From: Cichorium intybus
Taxonomy: Eukaryota > Streptophyta > Magnoliopsida > Asterales > Asteraceae
Reading direction: 5' to 3'
Assembly: GCA_023525715.1 (NCBI GenBank)
Contig: JAKNSD010000073.1
Location: forward strand, 394,062 to 458,061
DNA: 64,000 bases
Shown piece after piece: positions 1 through 9,594 of the stretch. A model generated the notes under the pieces. That model saw only the letters and a program-made list of their open reading frames with translations, was not told the origin of the DNA and did no database searches. Position 1 is the stretch's first letter; the number at the start of each line of letters is the position of its first letter. The translations under genes were made by a program, and so were the position numbers.

Positions 1-2421
1 TGCTTCCATTGTCATTCTTTTGTAGTGCCATGGAGGAAACAAAGACATTTGAGTTTGAAGAAGTAACTCAGCTTCTCTTTTGGCAGCTTCCTCAGCATCA
101 AGCTTCCGAGTTAGGTTGAGGATCTCATCAACTTCCGTTTCCCTGACAGATTTGGTGGCGTTCTGATTCGATTCATCTTCTTCAACAATTTTCTTGCCTT
201 TGTCTTTAGATGGACCAGTGACTCCTTCAGCATTTTTGTTTGATTCAATCGGAGTGTCTTTCTTTGGAGACTCCTGGTTGAATATGCTTTCTTCATGTAT
301 GTCGTCTCCCCCTTGTTTCGGAGAGGCAACACCTTCCGAAACACCCTTTAATGCGGCAAGAAGATTGAAGACAGGATGAAGCTTGAGGGTTAGATGTTGG
401 CGCACCTGAGGGGTGAGAATCGGATCAGAGTCTTCAACAATCCGATGAAGAAAGGAGTCAATTTCCGATACACCACTTCGAATAGCTTTGTTCTGTGACA
501 AGGCCGATGTGAGAATGGCAGACTGGTGACGGAGATCGGTCTTTAGGAGCTGAATTTTAGTTTCTTTGGCCGCTAATTTATCCATCAAATAATTTTCCGA
601 TGCCAAATCTGCCCTCAGTTGGTCAACCTTTGTATCCATAGAAGATACCCATTCGGAATATTGCTGCTTCAATTCCGAACGCAAGGTTGAAAGGGCCTCT
701 TTTTCAGTCTTCAAAGAGGTACTGAAGCTGGAAATGACCTGTTGCATATTTTGAGTGTTCCGATCATGAGCATCTCGGAAATCTTGAGTAAATTTGAGAA
801 CATCTTTTTCAAGTCTGCCAATAGAGGTGGTTGAATCTCGCATTTGGACTTCTGATTTCTCAATAAGACAAGTGATTTTACCCATGAGATTGACATTTTC
901 GGTGACCAAGGTTTCCACCGAATCTTTGTGATCTTTCAACTGAGATTGCCAATCGGAGGCAGAGGGATTTGCCTGTGATTGGAGAAGTAAATCGAGTTTG
1001 GCAGAGATTTCCGATAGCTGATCAGACGACATTGGAACAGAGGAACTTGGCGTCTTTAGTTTCACATTGGATGGAGATTCAAGAAAATCGGAAAGATCAT
1101 CCTGATCATCATTAACCAGGATATCGTCATCTTCATCAATGTCGGTAGGAGGGTTGTTGAGAGGGGAATGAGGAATAGAAGTTTGTTTTGGTGATAAAGA
1201 TGGAGACTTTTGAGTGTTTGTAGGTCGGAGTGGTGAATGATCAGGTGTAGATTGTGGACTGGAATGAGGAGTTGTTTTTGGTGTGGGGTCATGAGGCGGT
1301 GATTGGGGAGGAGAAGGATTGGGAGGTGGATTATCGTCGAGGTTGTCAGCGATCGGAACATCTCGCGGAGGGGTCGGAATTGGATGAGAATCGGAGAGTT
1401 CGTTTTCCGAATCATAGGACTGAACAAACTTTCGGAGTCTTCTTGGGCGTTTGGGTTGTTTCTCCGTGTCAGATACAGCAGTTTTGCCCTTTCGTTTGAC
1501 ATTTTTCTTCGGATTTTCAAGTCTGTCAAAGGCGACTTGATGAGTTTGATCAACATCACGAATTCCGGATGGAGGTATTTGTCGATATGCAGCAATGCAG
1601 TTCACACCATTCGGAACGCGGTCCAACATAGTGATCGGAATGGATCCGATGAAATCAAAATCCTCCGATTTTGTAGTTGCAAACTGTGTGGTTGAGAGTG
1701 TCGGAATGACCGCCAAGACAGAATCGGTCATGATATGGAGATGATGTTGCTCAATGGCCCTTTTTACCACAACGGTCCAAAATCGAGCACAAGAAATTTC
1801 TGAGTGTCGATTTTTGTAGTTCACGCTCTCTACAAATTGGCTCCAAAGAATGGACCCGTAATCCAGGTTGATATCATGATAGAGGCCATAGAATAAAGAG
1901 TAGAAGAGCTTACTTGCACTGTCTGTGCCTGTCGTGCGCTCAGAGAAGCTCTTGAACAATATAGTGAAAAGAAAATTCCACAGAGGCGGTAGGCTCTTCT
2001 TTGTGAACTTCGATAGTTGTGTGATGTCACCTTTGTAGCCTAGTTGATAGAACAACCGTGGAAGGGTAGAAGGCGAAAGGGATTCAGGGTCAATTAGGTC
2101 GGTTTGATCAGCAAACCCTAGCAATTTCCCAAATCGAGACTTGGAAATGCGTGTCTTGATTGAACCAACCTCAAACGTAACAACATCGTCGGCCTTGTTG
2201 TAGAATGCAGAGGAGTATGCAGATGAAAGATACATGATGGGAACCTCCTCTGAAGCAGTTAGGGCTTTGCTAATCCTCGAGAATTTGAGGCATTCAATCA
2301 TCGGCTGAAGAGCTTCATTATACTTCGATGAGTGAAGATCAATAATCATGTTCTGATTTTGTTTGATCTTCAACATTAGAGAAGAGGAAGTATTTTCATT
2401 TGCTGAGGATGAGCCGGCCAT
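1..2421 (-). CDS. Third ORF of copy 1 (partial; Pro-rich/coiled-coil protein)
   Basis: The ORF starts at the ATG complementary to 2419-2421 (MAGSSS...) and stays open for 807 codons to the window edge. No net indel separates it from the 1082-aa ORF at 31889-35137, so it appears intact as far as it can be seen. In order it contains an N-terminal globular part, a basic cluster resembling a bipartite nuclear localisation signal (about residues 304-331), a Pro/Ser-rich linker (about 346-431) and a long charged coiled coil (about 467-690). A TATA-like box lies about 105 bp upstream with a pyrimidine-rich leader between. Its position after pol is that of the 'env-like' ORFs of SIRE elements, but there is no signal peptide and no convincing membrane segment. 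Function unknown. Confidence 0.8.
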   Translation of the reverse strand, partial: MAGSSSANENTSSSLMLKIKQNQNMIIDLHSSKYNEALQPMIECLKFSRISKALTASEEVPIMYLSSAYSSAFYNKADDVVTFEVGSIKTRISKSRFGKLLGFADQTDLIDPESLSPSTLPRLFYQLGYKGDITQLSKFTKKSLPPLWNFLFTILFKSFSERTTGTDSASKLFYSLFYGLYHDINLDYGSILWSQFVESVNYKNRHSEISCARFWTVVVKRAIEQHHLHIMTDSVLAVIPTLSTTQFATTKSEDFDFIGSIPITMLDRVPNGVNCIAAYRQIPPSGIRDVDQTHQVAFDRLENPKKNVKRKGKTAVSDTEKQPKRPRRLRKFVQSYDSENELSDSHPIPTPPRDVPIADNLDDNPPPNPSPPQSPPHDPTPKTTPHSSPQSTPDHSPLRPTNTQKSPSLSPKQTSIPHSPLNNPPTDIDEDDDILVNDDQDDLSDFLESPSNVKLKTPSSSVPMSSDQLSEISAKLDLLLQSQANPSASDWQSQLKDHKDSVETLVTENVNLMGKITCLIEKSEVQMRDSTTSIGRLEKDVLKFTQDFRDAHDRNTQNMQQVISSFSTSLKTEKEALSTLRSELKQQYSEWVSSMDTKVDQLRADLASENYLMDKLAAKETKIQLLKTDLRHQSAILTSALSQNKAIRSGVSEIDSFLHRIVEDSDPILTPQVRQHLTLKLHPVFNLLAALKGVSEGVASPKQGGDDIHEESIFNQESPKKDTPIESNKNAEGVTGPSKDKGKKIVEEDESNQNATKSVRETEVDEILNLTRKLDAEEAAKREAELLLQTQMSLFPPWHYKRMTMEA

Positions 2422-2523
2422 TTGAGAGTTCTTGAATGTACGGGAGAGAAAGAGGGTTTTGAAGATGAAGAATTCTATGCGTGAGAGATGAAGAGCAGAG
2501 AAACGTGAAGAATGAGCCAAATA

Positions 2524-2534
2524 CCTTTTAAATA
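2524..2534 (-). promoter_or_regulatory. TATA-like box upstream of third ORF (copy 1)
   Basis: On the minus strand this reads TATTTAAAAGG. It lies about 103 bp before the ORF's ATG and is followed by a C/T-rich stretch like a plant 5' leader. The same arrangement is at 31776-31786 in copy 2. The promoter role is inferred from motif and spacing only. Confidence 0.5.
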
Positions 2535-2684
2535 TCCTTTGAGGAGATTTGGAAAAGGAAATCCCGCTTCAGCCGATTACGTTTCCCAAGAATCACGCCG
2601 TATCATTATGAGTAACCCCCAAAAGTCGCATTGCAGGCGCGTGAATATCGACAAAGTAGCTCCGGCACAGATGACGTTGAAACC

Positions 2685-2685
<1 letters not shown>

Positions 2686-2772
<87 letters not shown>
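2686..2772 (-). repeat. Poly(A) tract of the element (87 T on plus strand)
   Basis: An uninterrupted run of 87 T on the plus strand, which is A87 in element sense, sits about 150 bp upstream of the TATA-like box of the third ORF. Copy 2 has A78 at the same place, so the length varies between copies. It could be a fossil poly(A) tail of a captured transcript, or a nucleosome-disfavouring dA:dT tract. Confidence 0.9.
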
Positions 2773-2777
<5 letters not shown>

Positions 2778-2841
2778 AAAAACTGAAATAAAAATTGTCA
2801 GTTCATCGATAAAATCCTTAGGAAAAGAAAATCAACCAGAG

Positions 2842-3168
2842 TTAGAGAAAAATCAAATAATGATTTTCGCATGAGTGTGTCAAAGAAAAAGAGAAATAAA
2901 AATCAAGATTTATTTGGTAGTCTGTGATGTCGGAATGACATAAAACTGAGTGATCCCGGGCAATGATCTCTTCCTTCAAAATCAAGAGAGATTCAGAAGT
3001 GTTCATGTGGTATCCCGTTGAATGACGATCAATTGATTGATAAGAATCATTGAAAGGTTTCTTTTGAGATATGAAGTTAATGGGTTGGGTTGAACTGTCT
3101 TTCGGATTCCGAAAACGTGAGAAATGCTCGGAATCGGAAGACAGTACTTGTCTGACCAGGGTAGTCAT
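2842..3168 (-). CDS. Small uncharacterised sense ORF (108 codons), copy 1
   Basis: An ATG-initiated ORF (MTTLVRQ...) in element sense lies between the antisense Agenet gene and the poly(A) tract. The first roughly 100 residues are kept in copy 2 (31149-31466). The C-termini differ because of a 2-nt indel near the end. No domain is recognised; it is Ser-rich and polar. Little purifying signal can be judged from two near-identical copies, so it may be a chance ORF or the remnant of a captured transcript ending at the adjacent poly(A). Confidence 0.25.
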   Translation of the reverse strand: MTTLVRQVLSSDSEHFSRFRNPKDSSTQPINFISQKKPFNDSYQSIDRHSTGYHMNTSESLLILKEEIIARDHSVLCHSDITDYQINLDFYFSFSLTHSCENHYLIFL

Positions 3169-3811
3169 GAAAACAAGTAATGGATAGGATGATTTTGTCT
3201 GACTTGGGAAAGGCTAGGAAATCTCAAAAAAAAACTGGATCTTATTGGATAGAAATTACTTGGTTTGAGTAGATTTCATAAAGACCACGCAAAAGTGAAA
3301 GATAGATATTCCCTTTTTAAGTTTTCGTCAATTCCTTAGTGGGTTCAGATTTTTGGGTTTCAGTCGGAATGATGGTAAAAACAATTCCGAAATCATAAAC
3401 ACAGAATTTGTGTAACCATCAGTATTCAGTGGTAATGCGGAATACCTTCATAAGGGTTACAGTTATATGGGAGTGTAATTAATATGGAGAAATAATAGAA
3501 AGGGCAAGAGAGGTTGATGAGTCTCACAGCGCCCCATGGTAAAAATGAGTTGCGATCTTTGACTAGAATTTCCGAAATCATATATTGGAATTGGTTAAGA
3601 TTTCAATAATCATGGATATTCGTTTTTGGTACTTAGAAAATAGGATAAGAAGAAACCCATCAATTCAAAATAGTTACAAACCAAATATTCTCGCTGAAGA
3701 ATGCTGACAAGGACTTGGCCATCATGAGAAAACATTTAATGCTTGGCTAAAAAGAAGGAAAACGTCCAATCTGTTGCTTATCAGCCGTCTTTGCCTTTAT
3801 GACGCATACTA
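3169..3811. other. Non-coding spacer upstream of the antisense Agenet gene (copy 1)
   Basis: This 640-bp stretch has no supported ORF on either strand. It lies between the divergent start regions of the small sense ORF and the antisense gene. It contains scattered TTCCG/CGGAA motifs that recur all over the element. It is nearly identical to 30505-31148. It may hold upstream promoter elements for the antisense gene, but I recognise none. Confidence 0.5.
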
Positions 3812-3888
3812 ATGACAGCAAGTGCATCATTACTTCATAAAGTCATTAATTATTCACAACTAGCAACTCAACCGGTGTCAAATCTGCC

Positions 3889-3896
3889 TATAAAAG
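3889..3896 (+). promoter_or_regulatory. TATA box of the antisense Agenet gene (copy 1)
   Basis: A perfect plant-type TATAAAAG lies 73 bp before the ATG at 3962. A start site about 30 bp downstream would leave a leader of about 40 nt. The box lies inside the longer reading frame that opens at 3812, which argues that translation starts at 3962. It is conserved at 30420-30427 in copy 2. Confidence 0.6.
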
Positions 3897-3961
3897 GAAG
3901 TAGTGTTAGTAGAAAACACGCACATTCCAAAAAGAGAAATTACCATCAAAAGAGATATTTC

Positions 3962-4378
3962 ATGGCGCTTCGTCCCTACAGACGTCATGACAAAGTTGAG
4001 GTGAAGATGCAAGAAGGCGAGTACTCAGGTGGCATCTATGGCGGGGTAGTCACGAGAGTTTGGAATCACCAATATGAGGTGAGGATGACCACTCTCAACA
4101 ATGACGAGGTTGGTGGACCACTGACCGTTCAAACAAGCCATCCCTATCTGCAGCCTGTCCCACCAAGAATTTTGGTGGAGTTTAAACAGTTTGACCTCGT
4201 TGAGGTCTGGCACAGAAGGGGGTGGTGGCCGGCGGTGATCATGCGGACCACTCCCCACAACCAGTTCCATGTGGGACTGGCTGATGGAAGTCGTCTTTTT
4301 GTTGACGAGAGTGAGCTGCGCCTCTACCAAGCTTTCCATCCCGGTGATCCCCCCATGTGGCATTATTACAAACTGTAG
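3962..4378 (+). CDS. Tandem Agenet (plant Tudor-like) domain protein, antisense within retrotransposon copy 1
   Basis: The 138-aa protein is encoded opposite to gag/pol. Residues about 6-64 form a first Agenet-like unit (KVEV at 11-14, YEV at 38-40). A QPVPP linker (64-68) resembles the RPxPP linkers of Agenet pairs. Residues about 75-125 form a second unit with the diagnostic VEVWHRRGWWPAVI core (GWW at 87-89) and ELRLY (118-122). Agenet pairs are known plant chromatin readers of the DUF724/ADCP1-AGDP1 type, some binding H3K9me2; binding by this protein is inference. The frame is open back to an ATG at 3812 (188 aa), but a TATA box lies in that extension, so I chose the ATG at 3962. An AATAAA follows the stop. 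Within the 138 codons the only difference from copy 2 that I found is Glu73 versus Lys. Confidence 0.8.
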   Translation: MALRPYRRHDKVEVKMQEGEYSGGIYGGVVTRVWNHQYEVRMTTLNNDEVGGPLTVQTSHPYLQPVPPRILVEFKQFDLVEVWHRRGWWPAVIMRTTPHNQFHVGLADGSRLFVDESELRLYQAFHPGDPPMWHYYKL

Positions 4379-4434
4379 GTTTAAGTTGTTTTTATGTTGG
4401 CTTTTGATGTAACAACCGTTGTACCCGTTGCTGA

Positions 4435-4440
4435 AATAAA
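4435..4440 (+). terminator. AATAAA poly(A) signal of the antisense gene (copy 1)
   Basis: A canonical AATAAA lies 57 bp after the Agenet stop and is followed by a T/G-rich stretch, with TGTAA just upstream. Together these are standard plant 3'-end elements. It is conserved in copy 2 at 29876-29881 (minus strand). Confidence 0.6.
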
Positions 4441-4840
4441 ATTTTGTTTTCTGTTGATTTCTGATTTCTGATCGACTTCTTTAACTGCATTCGCATGGAT
4501 ACGGACCAAAAAATTAAAATAACAGACGATAAAATGAAAAAAAATGTGATGATATAAAAATGTTTTTGATATTTTTGAATTATATATAAAACCAAACAAA
4601 AGAAATGAGATAAAACTGTTTTTGATATTTTTAAAAGGAGATAAAATAAAACAAAACAAAAACAAAAAATAAATAGAATAAAATAACAAACAAAACAAAA
4701 AAAAATAAAACAAAAGAAATAATAAAATAAAAATAAAAAAAAATTAAAAACAAAGTTTCAGAAAGGATACATGCATTCCGAATCATTGTTTTCCAAATTC
4801 CGATTCCGAGACATTCCGAAATTCGGAACCAATCGGAATT
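4441..4840. other. A-rich non-coding spacer between antisense gene and pol (copy 1)
   Basis: The part at about 4500-4760 is strongly A-rich on the plus strand, made of AAATA/AAACAAA runs. It is followed at about 4780-4840 by a dense cluster of TTCCGA/TCGGAA motifs just beyond the pol stop. Open frames here on the minus strand are low-complexity artefacts. Copy 1 is 3 bp longer than copy 2 in this spacer. Confidence 0.7.
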
Positions 4841-6360
4841 TTAGTTAGAAATCGGAACGGATTCAGCTTCCATCATTCCGAGACCATGAAGAATTCTGTT
4901 GAATGCTGGTTCAGGGAGGGCCTTCGTGAAGATGTCTGCGAGTTGATCATTTGAGCGAACGAAATGAACTTCGATGTTTCCGTCTTCAACATGATCTTTG
5001 ATAAAGTGATATCTGAGTGCAATGTGTTTAGTCTTCGAGTGTTGCACTGGATTGTGACAGATCCGAATAGCACTTTCGGAATCACAGTAAAGAGGAATAC
5101 GTTTCATATTAACTCCATAATCTCTCAGTTGATTTTGAATCCAGATTATCTGAGAGGTACATGAAGCAGCAGCAATGTATTCAGCTTCAGCTGTTGAGAG
5201 GGACACGCAAGTTTGTTTCCTTGATTGCCAGCTTACGAGTTTGCCATCAAGAAGTTGACATCCTCCTGAAGTGCTTTTGCGATCTAATCCACAACCACCA
5301 AGATCAGCATCGGAAAATGTTTGAACAAAGAAACCAGATCCTGAAGGATACCATAGTCCAAGAGAGGTTGATCTTTTGAGATAACGGAATATATTCTTCA
5401 CAGCATTGTGGTGTGGCTCTCTAGGATTTGCCTGAAATCTTGCGCAGTAACAAACCGCAAACATAATGTCAGGTCTGCTTGAAGTGAGATAGAGAAGTGA
5501 GCCTATCATTTGACGATAAAGAGTGATATCTGCTGCAGGTTTGTCTAGTGAAGGAGTGAGTTTTGTTCCGAAAGCCATCGGAACTTTGACTTTAGAATCT
5601 CCCTTCATTCCGAATTTCTCTAAGAGAGACTTGGTATAAGCTTCCTGATTGATGAATATGCCTTCTGAGCTTTGTTTGATGTTGAGACCTAGAAAGAAAT
5701 TGATTTTGCCCATAGAGCTCATTTCAAATTTTGTCTCCATCAGTTTTCGGAATTCAGCTGTTAGGCTTGGATGAGTAGATCCGAAAATTATGTCATCAAC
5801 ATAAATTTGAACAATCATCAGGTGACCTCCTTCCTTTTTGCGAAAGAAAGTTGGGTCGACGGATCCTTGCTTGAATTTGGATTGCTTAAGGAACCTGGTT
5901 AAAGTTTCATACCAAGCTCTTGGAGCTTGTTTCAGACCGTAAACAGCTTTGTCTAAAACGTAGCAATGATCAGGATGTTTACTGCTCACAAAGCCTGGTG
6001 GTTGTTCAACATAGACTGTCTCTTCTAATTCTCCATTCAGAAAAGCGCACTTGACATCCATCTGATAGACCTCGAACCCTTTATGTGCTGCATAAGCAAG
6101 AAAAATCCGAACGGATTCAAGTCTGGCTACTGGTGCAAAAGTTTCTTCATAATCAATTCCTTCTTCCTGACAGTACCCTTTGACAACCAGTCTTGCTTTG
6201 TTTCGTATGACATTCCCTTCTTTGTCCAACTTGTTTCGAAAGACCCATTTCATTCCGAGAACGGATGCGTTTTTCGGTGTCGGAACCAATCGCCACACCC
6301 TGTTACGTTCAAATTCGTTTAACTCATCTTGCATTGCTTGAACCCAGTCAGCATGATCAA
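4841..6360 (-). pseudogene. pol: pol fragment: reverse transcriptase-RNase H (copy 1)
   Basis: This is the C-terminal half of the copia polyprotein. It starts at the deletion junction and ends at the natural stop (ISN, TAA). It carries the copia RT block (KARLVVKGYCQ..., YVDDIIFGS with the catalytic Asp pair) and RNase H with the acidic residues in SDADLGG, STAEAEYIA, YCDSES and QLADIFTKAL. The frame is open through this part, but upstream it is separated from integrase by the 695-bp deletion, whose net loss (688 bp) shifts the frame. The first internal Met is at 6334. It cannot be made as part of a normal Gag-Pol from this copy. Confidence 0.9.
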
Positions 6361-6368
6361 ATTCGTTC
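6361..6368 (-). other. Deletion junction in pol with templated-looking 7-bp filler
   Basis: Relative to copy 2, 695 bp (27264-27958 there) are missing and 7 bp (AACGAAT in element sense, 6361-6367) replace them. The inserted bases plus the next four match a site about 40 bp downstream in the element (about 27999-28009 of copy 2). This is typical of end joining with a short templated insertion. The loss removes the integrase-RT linker and shifts the frame. Confidence 0.85.
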
Positions 6369-7692
6369 TAGCGTGCTTTGCTCTGGAATTGTATCTATCA
6401 TCAAAGGTGATGTAGTATGTTTCTTCAATCTTTCGAGATCGTTTGTTCAGAACACGATAGGCTTTTGAGGTAAGAGAGTAGCCCAGAAAAATGCCTTCAT
6501 CAGCTTTTTCGTCCCATTTAACTCGTTTTTCTTTCGAGTTGAAAATGAAGCACTTGGATCCAAAAACATGAAAGAACTTCACATTCGGTTTTCTCTTGTT
6601 GAGGATCTCATAGGGGGTGAGATTGAATCGTTTCGTAATGTTCGATCGGTTCTGAGTGTAACAAGCAGTTGCGATGGCGTCGGCCCAGAAATATAAAGGA
6701 AGTTTTGCGAAAGAGAGCATGGTTCGAGCAGCTTCACACAAAGAACGATTCCGTCTTTCTACAACTCCATTTTGTTGAGGAGTGTAAGGGGCAGAGAAGT
6801 TATGCGTGATTCCTTTATTGACGAGAAAATCATCTAGAACTTTATTTTTGAATTCTGTCCCATTATCACTTCGTATCATACGAACTTGTTTTCGGAGAAG
6901 GATTTCGATCTGCTTGATAAAGTTGATCATGTTGATGGCCGCTTCAGATTTTTGCTTGAGGAAGAACACCCATGTGAAACGAGAGAAGTCATCCACCACA
7001 ACCAGAATGTATTTGTTATGAGCGACGCTTTCGATGGCAGATGGACCACAAAGATCAATATGCAAGAGTTCCAGAGGTTCGATGATCTTTGTGTTGATGA
7101 TTGTAGAGTGGCTCTTCCGACTTTGTTTTCCTAGCTCGCATGCGTCACAGAGTCGGTCTTTGTCGTACTTGAGTAGCGGTAATCCACGCACAAGATCACC
7201 AAGTACCAGTTTATTAATATCACGAAAGTTCATGTGAGACAACCGCCTGTGCCAGAGCCAACTATCATCGTTCGTAGCTTTAGTGAGTAGGCAAATAGCA
7301 GGTTTTCCTTGAATAGGTCTCATATCCAAGGGAAACAGTTCTCCTTTTCTCTTTGACTTCAGTATAATCTTTTTGGATTCTTTCTCAATCAGTTCGGAAC
7401 CTTCTTCATCAAATGAGACTTTAAGACCAGTTCCGACAACCAGTTGTGAGACACTGATCAAGTTGTGCTGAAGTCCTTCCACATATGCCACTTTGCGTAT
7501 CGAAATTTCACCATTTGTGATCATGCCATAGCCTTTGATGTTGCCTGTTGCATTGTTCCCATAACTGACTTTTCCTCCATTTGTCAGTGAGCGATATTCT
7601 CTCAATTCCTCCTTCCTTCCAGTCATATGACGTGAACCGCCGCTGTCAATGTACCATTCCGGATCATACTGTTCGTCACGTAGAACCTGCAC
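6361..7692 (-). pseudogene. pol: pol fragment: protease-integrase (copy 1)
   Basis: This is the N-terminal half of Pol, in the same frame as gag and directly after its UAA stop. It contains the aspartic protease motif (DSG, here DSGGSRHM where copy 2 has DSGCSRHM), the HHCC zinc-binding pre-integrase segment (HRRLSH...CDAC), and the integrase core with the DD35E acidic residues in HIDLCGP, RSDNGTEF and VVERRNR. Unlike copy 2, the four-A run (7345-7348 as T) keeps the frame between protease and integrase. It is broken after RAKHA by the deletion and then reads about 17 out-of-frame residues. A GTG at 7692 was the formal frame start; the true entry is by readthrough or splicing from gag. Confidence 0.9.
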
Positions 7693-9594
7693 AAGTTAGA
7701 GAGATTTAGGAACCCAAACCAGTGTGGGCCCTTGTGAGAATTTTCTTGCGATAGGAAAAGTGCACGATTTTTCAACCCAAAAAGATTTTCTCACAGATGG
7801 TACATTTTTCTTATTTTCAATTCGGAACACTTTTATTTTTGTGGGTTGCCATGGTTGTTTAGCAAAACGAGATTTCTTATGAGTAACAGTGTTCGTGACT
7901 TGATAATAATGAGTTTTCTGAGTGTGAGAGCTAGAAAAAGAATTTTGATTTTTAACCGATTGAAGAGAGGGTTTTGTTTTGGAAGCAACAGTAGGATGAA
8001 TCTTGTGGATTTTAAGATCCTGAGTGGTTTCAGGATAGAGTTTTCCCTTCCCTTTTGAATCCATTGAACTGGGAACACGTGTAGGAGTCTTTGTTGTTGT
8101 TGTTGAGACAGATGGTTTAGGTACTGGTTTTGGTTTTGGAGTGGGCTCAACTTTCCGACTAGGAATTGGGTTGGCTTTCTGGGTTGGGTTTGAGTTATTT
8201 TTGTTTCTCCAGAACTGTTTTCTCTCTTTCAGATTCTTTTTATACCTGGCATTCATTTGTTTCCTTTTGGCAATCAGCTCTTCAGGAGACTTATGAACAC
8301 AGGATGTTGAGCCGTGATTGGAGTCAGATTTGAGAGTATTCGTTTTAGAGTTCGGAGAAATATGTTTCAAGTTCTTTGCACTCCATGAGCCATTTTGAGA
8401 AACAGGATTTTTACAGTTCAATGAGCCAGAAATATAATTGCCACGAGACTTCCACGAGGTCATTTCGGAAAGACCTTTAGTCTCATCTGAGTTATCAATT
8501 GGTTCCGACCAAAAGAAAGAATCACAAACATCGGAATTATCGTTATCGACAAGGACTTTGAGTTCAGTTACATCTTTTGTATTTAGGCCAGGTTTGACAA
8601 AAACTTGATTTGGTACAGTTTGAATTTTTGGAAAAACAGTAGCTTGTTCGGTTAAAGTGTGTGATTTTTCACTTTCAACAATTCTCGCAAAAGTAACCGA
8701 ATTTTCAGAAATGAGATTTTTCTTAATTTCAGTAGAGTTTGACACGAATTCCGAACAATCAATTTCATCCTCAACAGATATTTCACTCATATCGCTTTCA
8801 TCAAAGTCAGAAATATTCTCATTAATAAGAATATTATCGGAATTTAGTTTAGAGCATAGTGAATGAAAATTCTTTAGAGTTGCTGTTTTAATTTCCTCGT
8901 GATCATTTTCTGAAAAATATTCTTTGACCATACTTTTATGTTCTTTGGACTGTATATAGCTTTCAATTTTATCAAGTCCAATTCGATAAGCTTCCGAAAC
9001 CTCATCAGATGAAACAATGGTTTCACACCTATGACATTCTGCATCGATTTCATCCTCTTTCAACTCAAGAAAGGGTAAAATCATTTTGTGTAAACCCCTG
9101 CCTATGTCACAATCAAGATGTAATTGAGTAATATTATTGTAAAGACGTTTAGCAATTAAACAAAAAATGTTTCTCTGTTTGACAAGAACTAAATTATCTT
9201 GTTTGACATAAATAATATCATCTCGTGCTTTAACTAACTCACTGTCCAACGCCTCGATTCTCATACGTCTCTCCTCATTCTTATTCGATATCCTGCTCAA
9301 TTGATCATTTAGGTTAGAATTACTTAGACGTGTTCTTTTTAAGCTATCACTCAAACTGGAAACGGTAAATCTAAGATCATCTAATTCTGCATCATAATTA
9401 GAAGAGCAAATATTTAAAGATTTAAGGATAGAGCGTACCTTTTTGACCACAGCCTCACATTCTTCAACTTGTTCATATACAGGTTTTGCAGCAAAGCAGT
9501 TTGCTGAGGCAGGACATCCATCGGTTGAATAACCTTTGCTTTCGGAATGGTCAGCTTTCACCATCAGACATCGACCATGTGTCGGATTCCTTAC
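7687..9594 (-). other. Putative in-frame intron spanning gag C-terminus and gag stop (copy 1)
   Basis: This is the minus-strand counterpart of 24038-25945. It has a GAG|GTAAGG donor at a codon boundary after Gag residue 400, and a TTGTGCAG|GT acceptor beyond the UAA stop. The length is 1908 bp (636 codons). Excision would fuse Gag 1-400 to Pol in frame. Both sites are unchanged between copies. It is inferred from sequence only. Confidence 0.4.

Noticed and set aside
2686..2772. Poly(T) run as the end of a nested LINE or SINE
   Set aside because: No target duplication or LINE/SINE body was recognised next to it, and the tract is at the identical place in both element copies, so it is part of the element.
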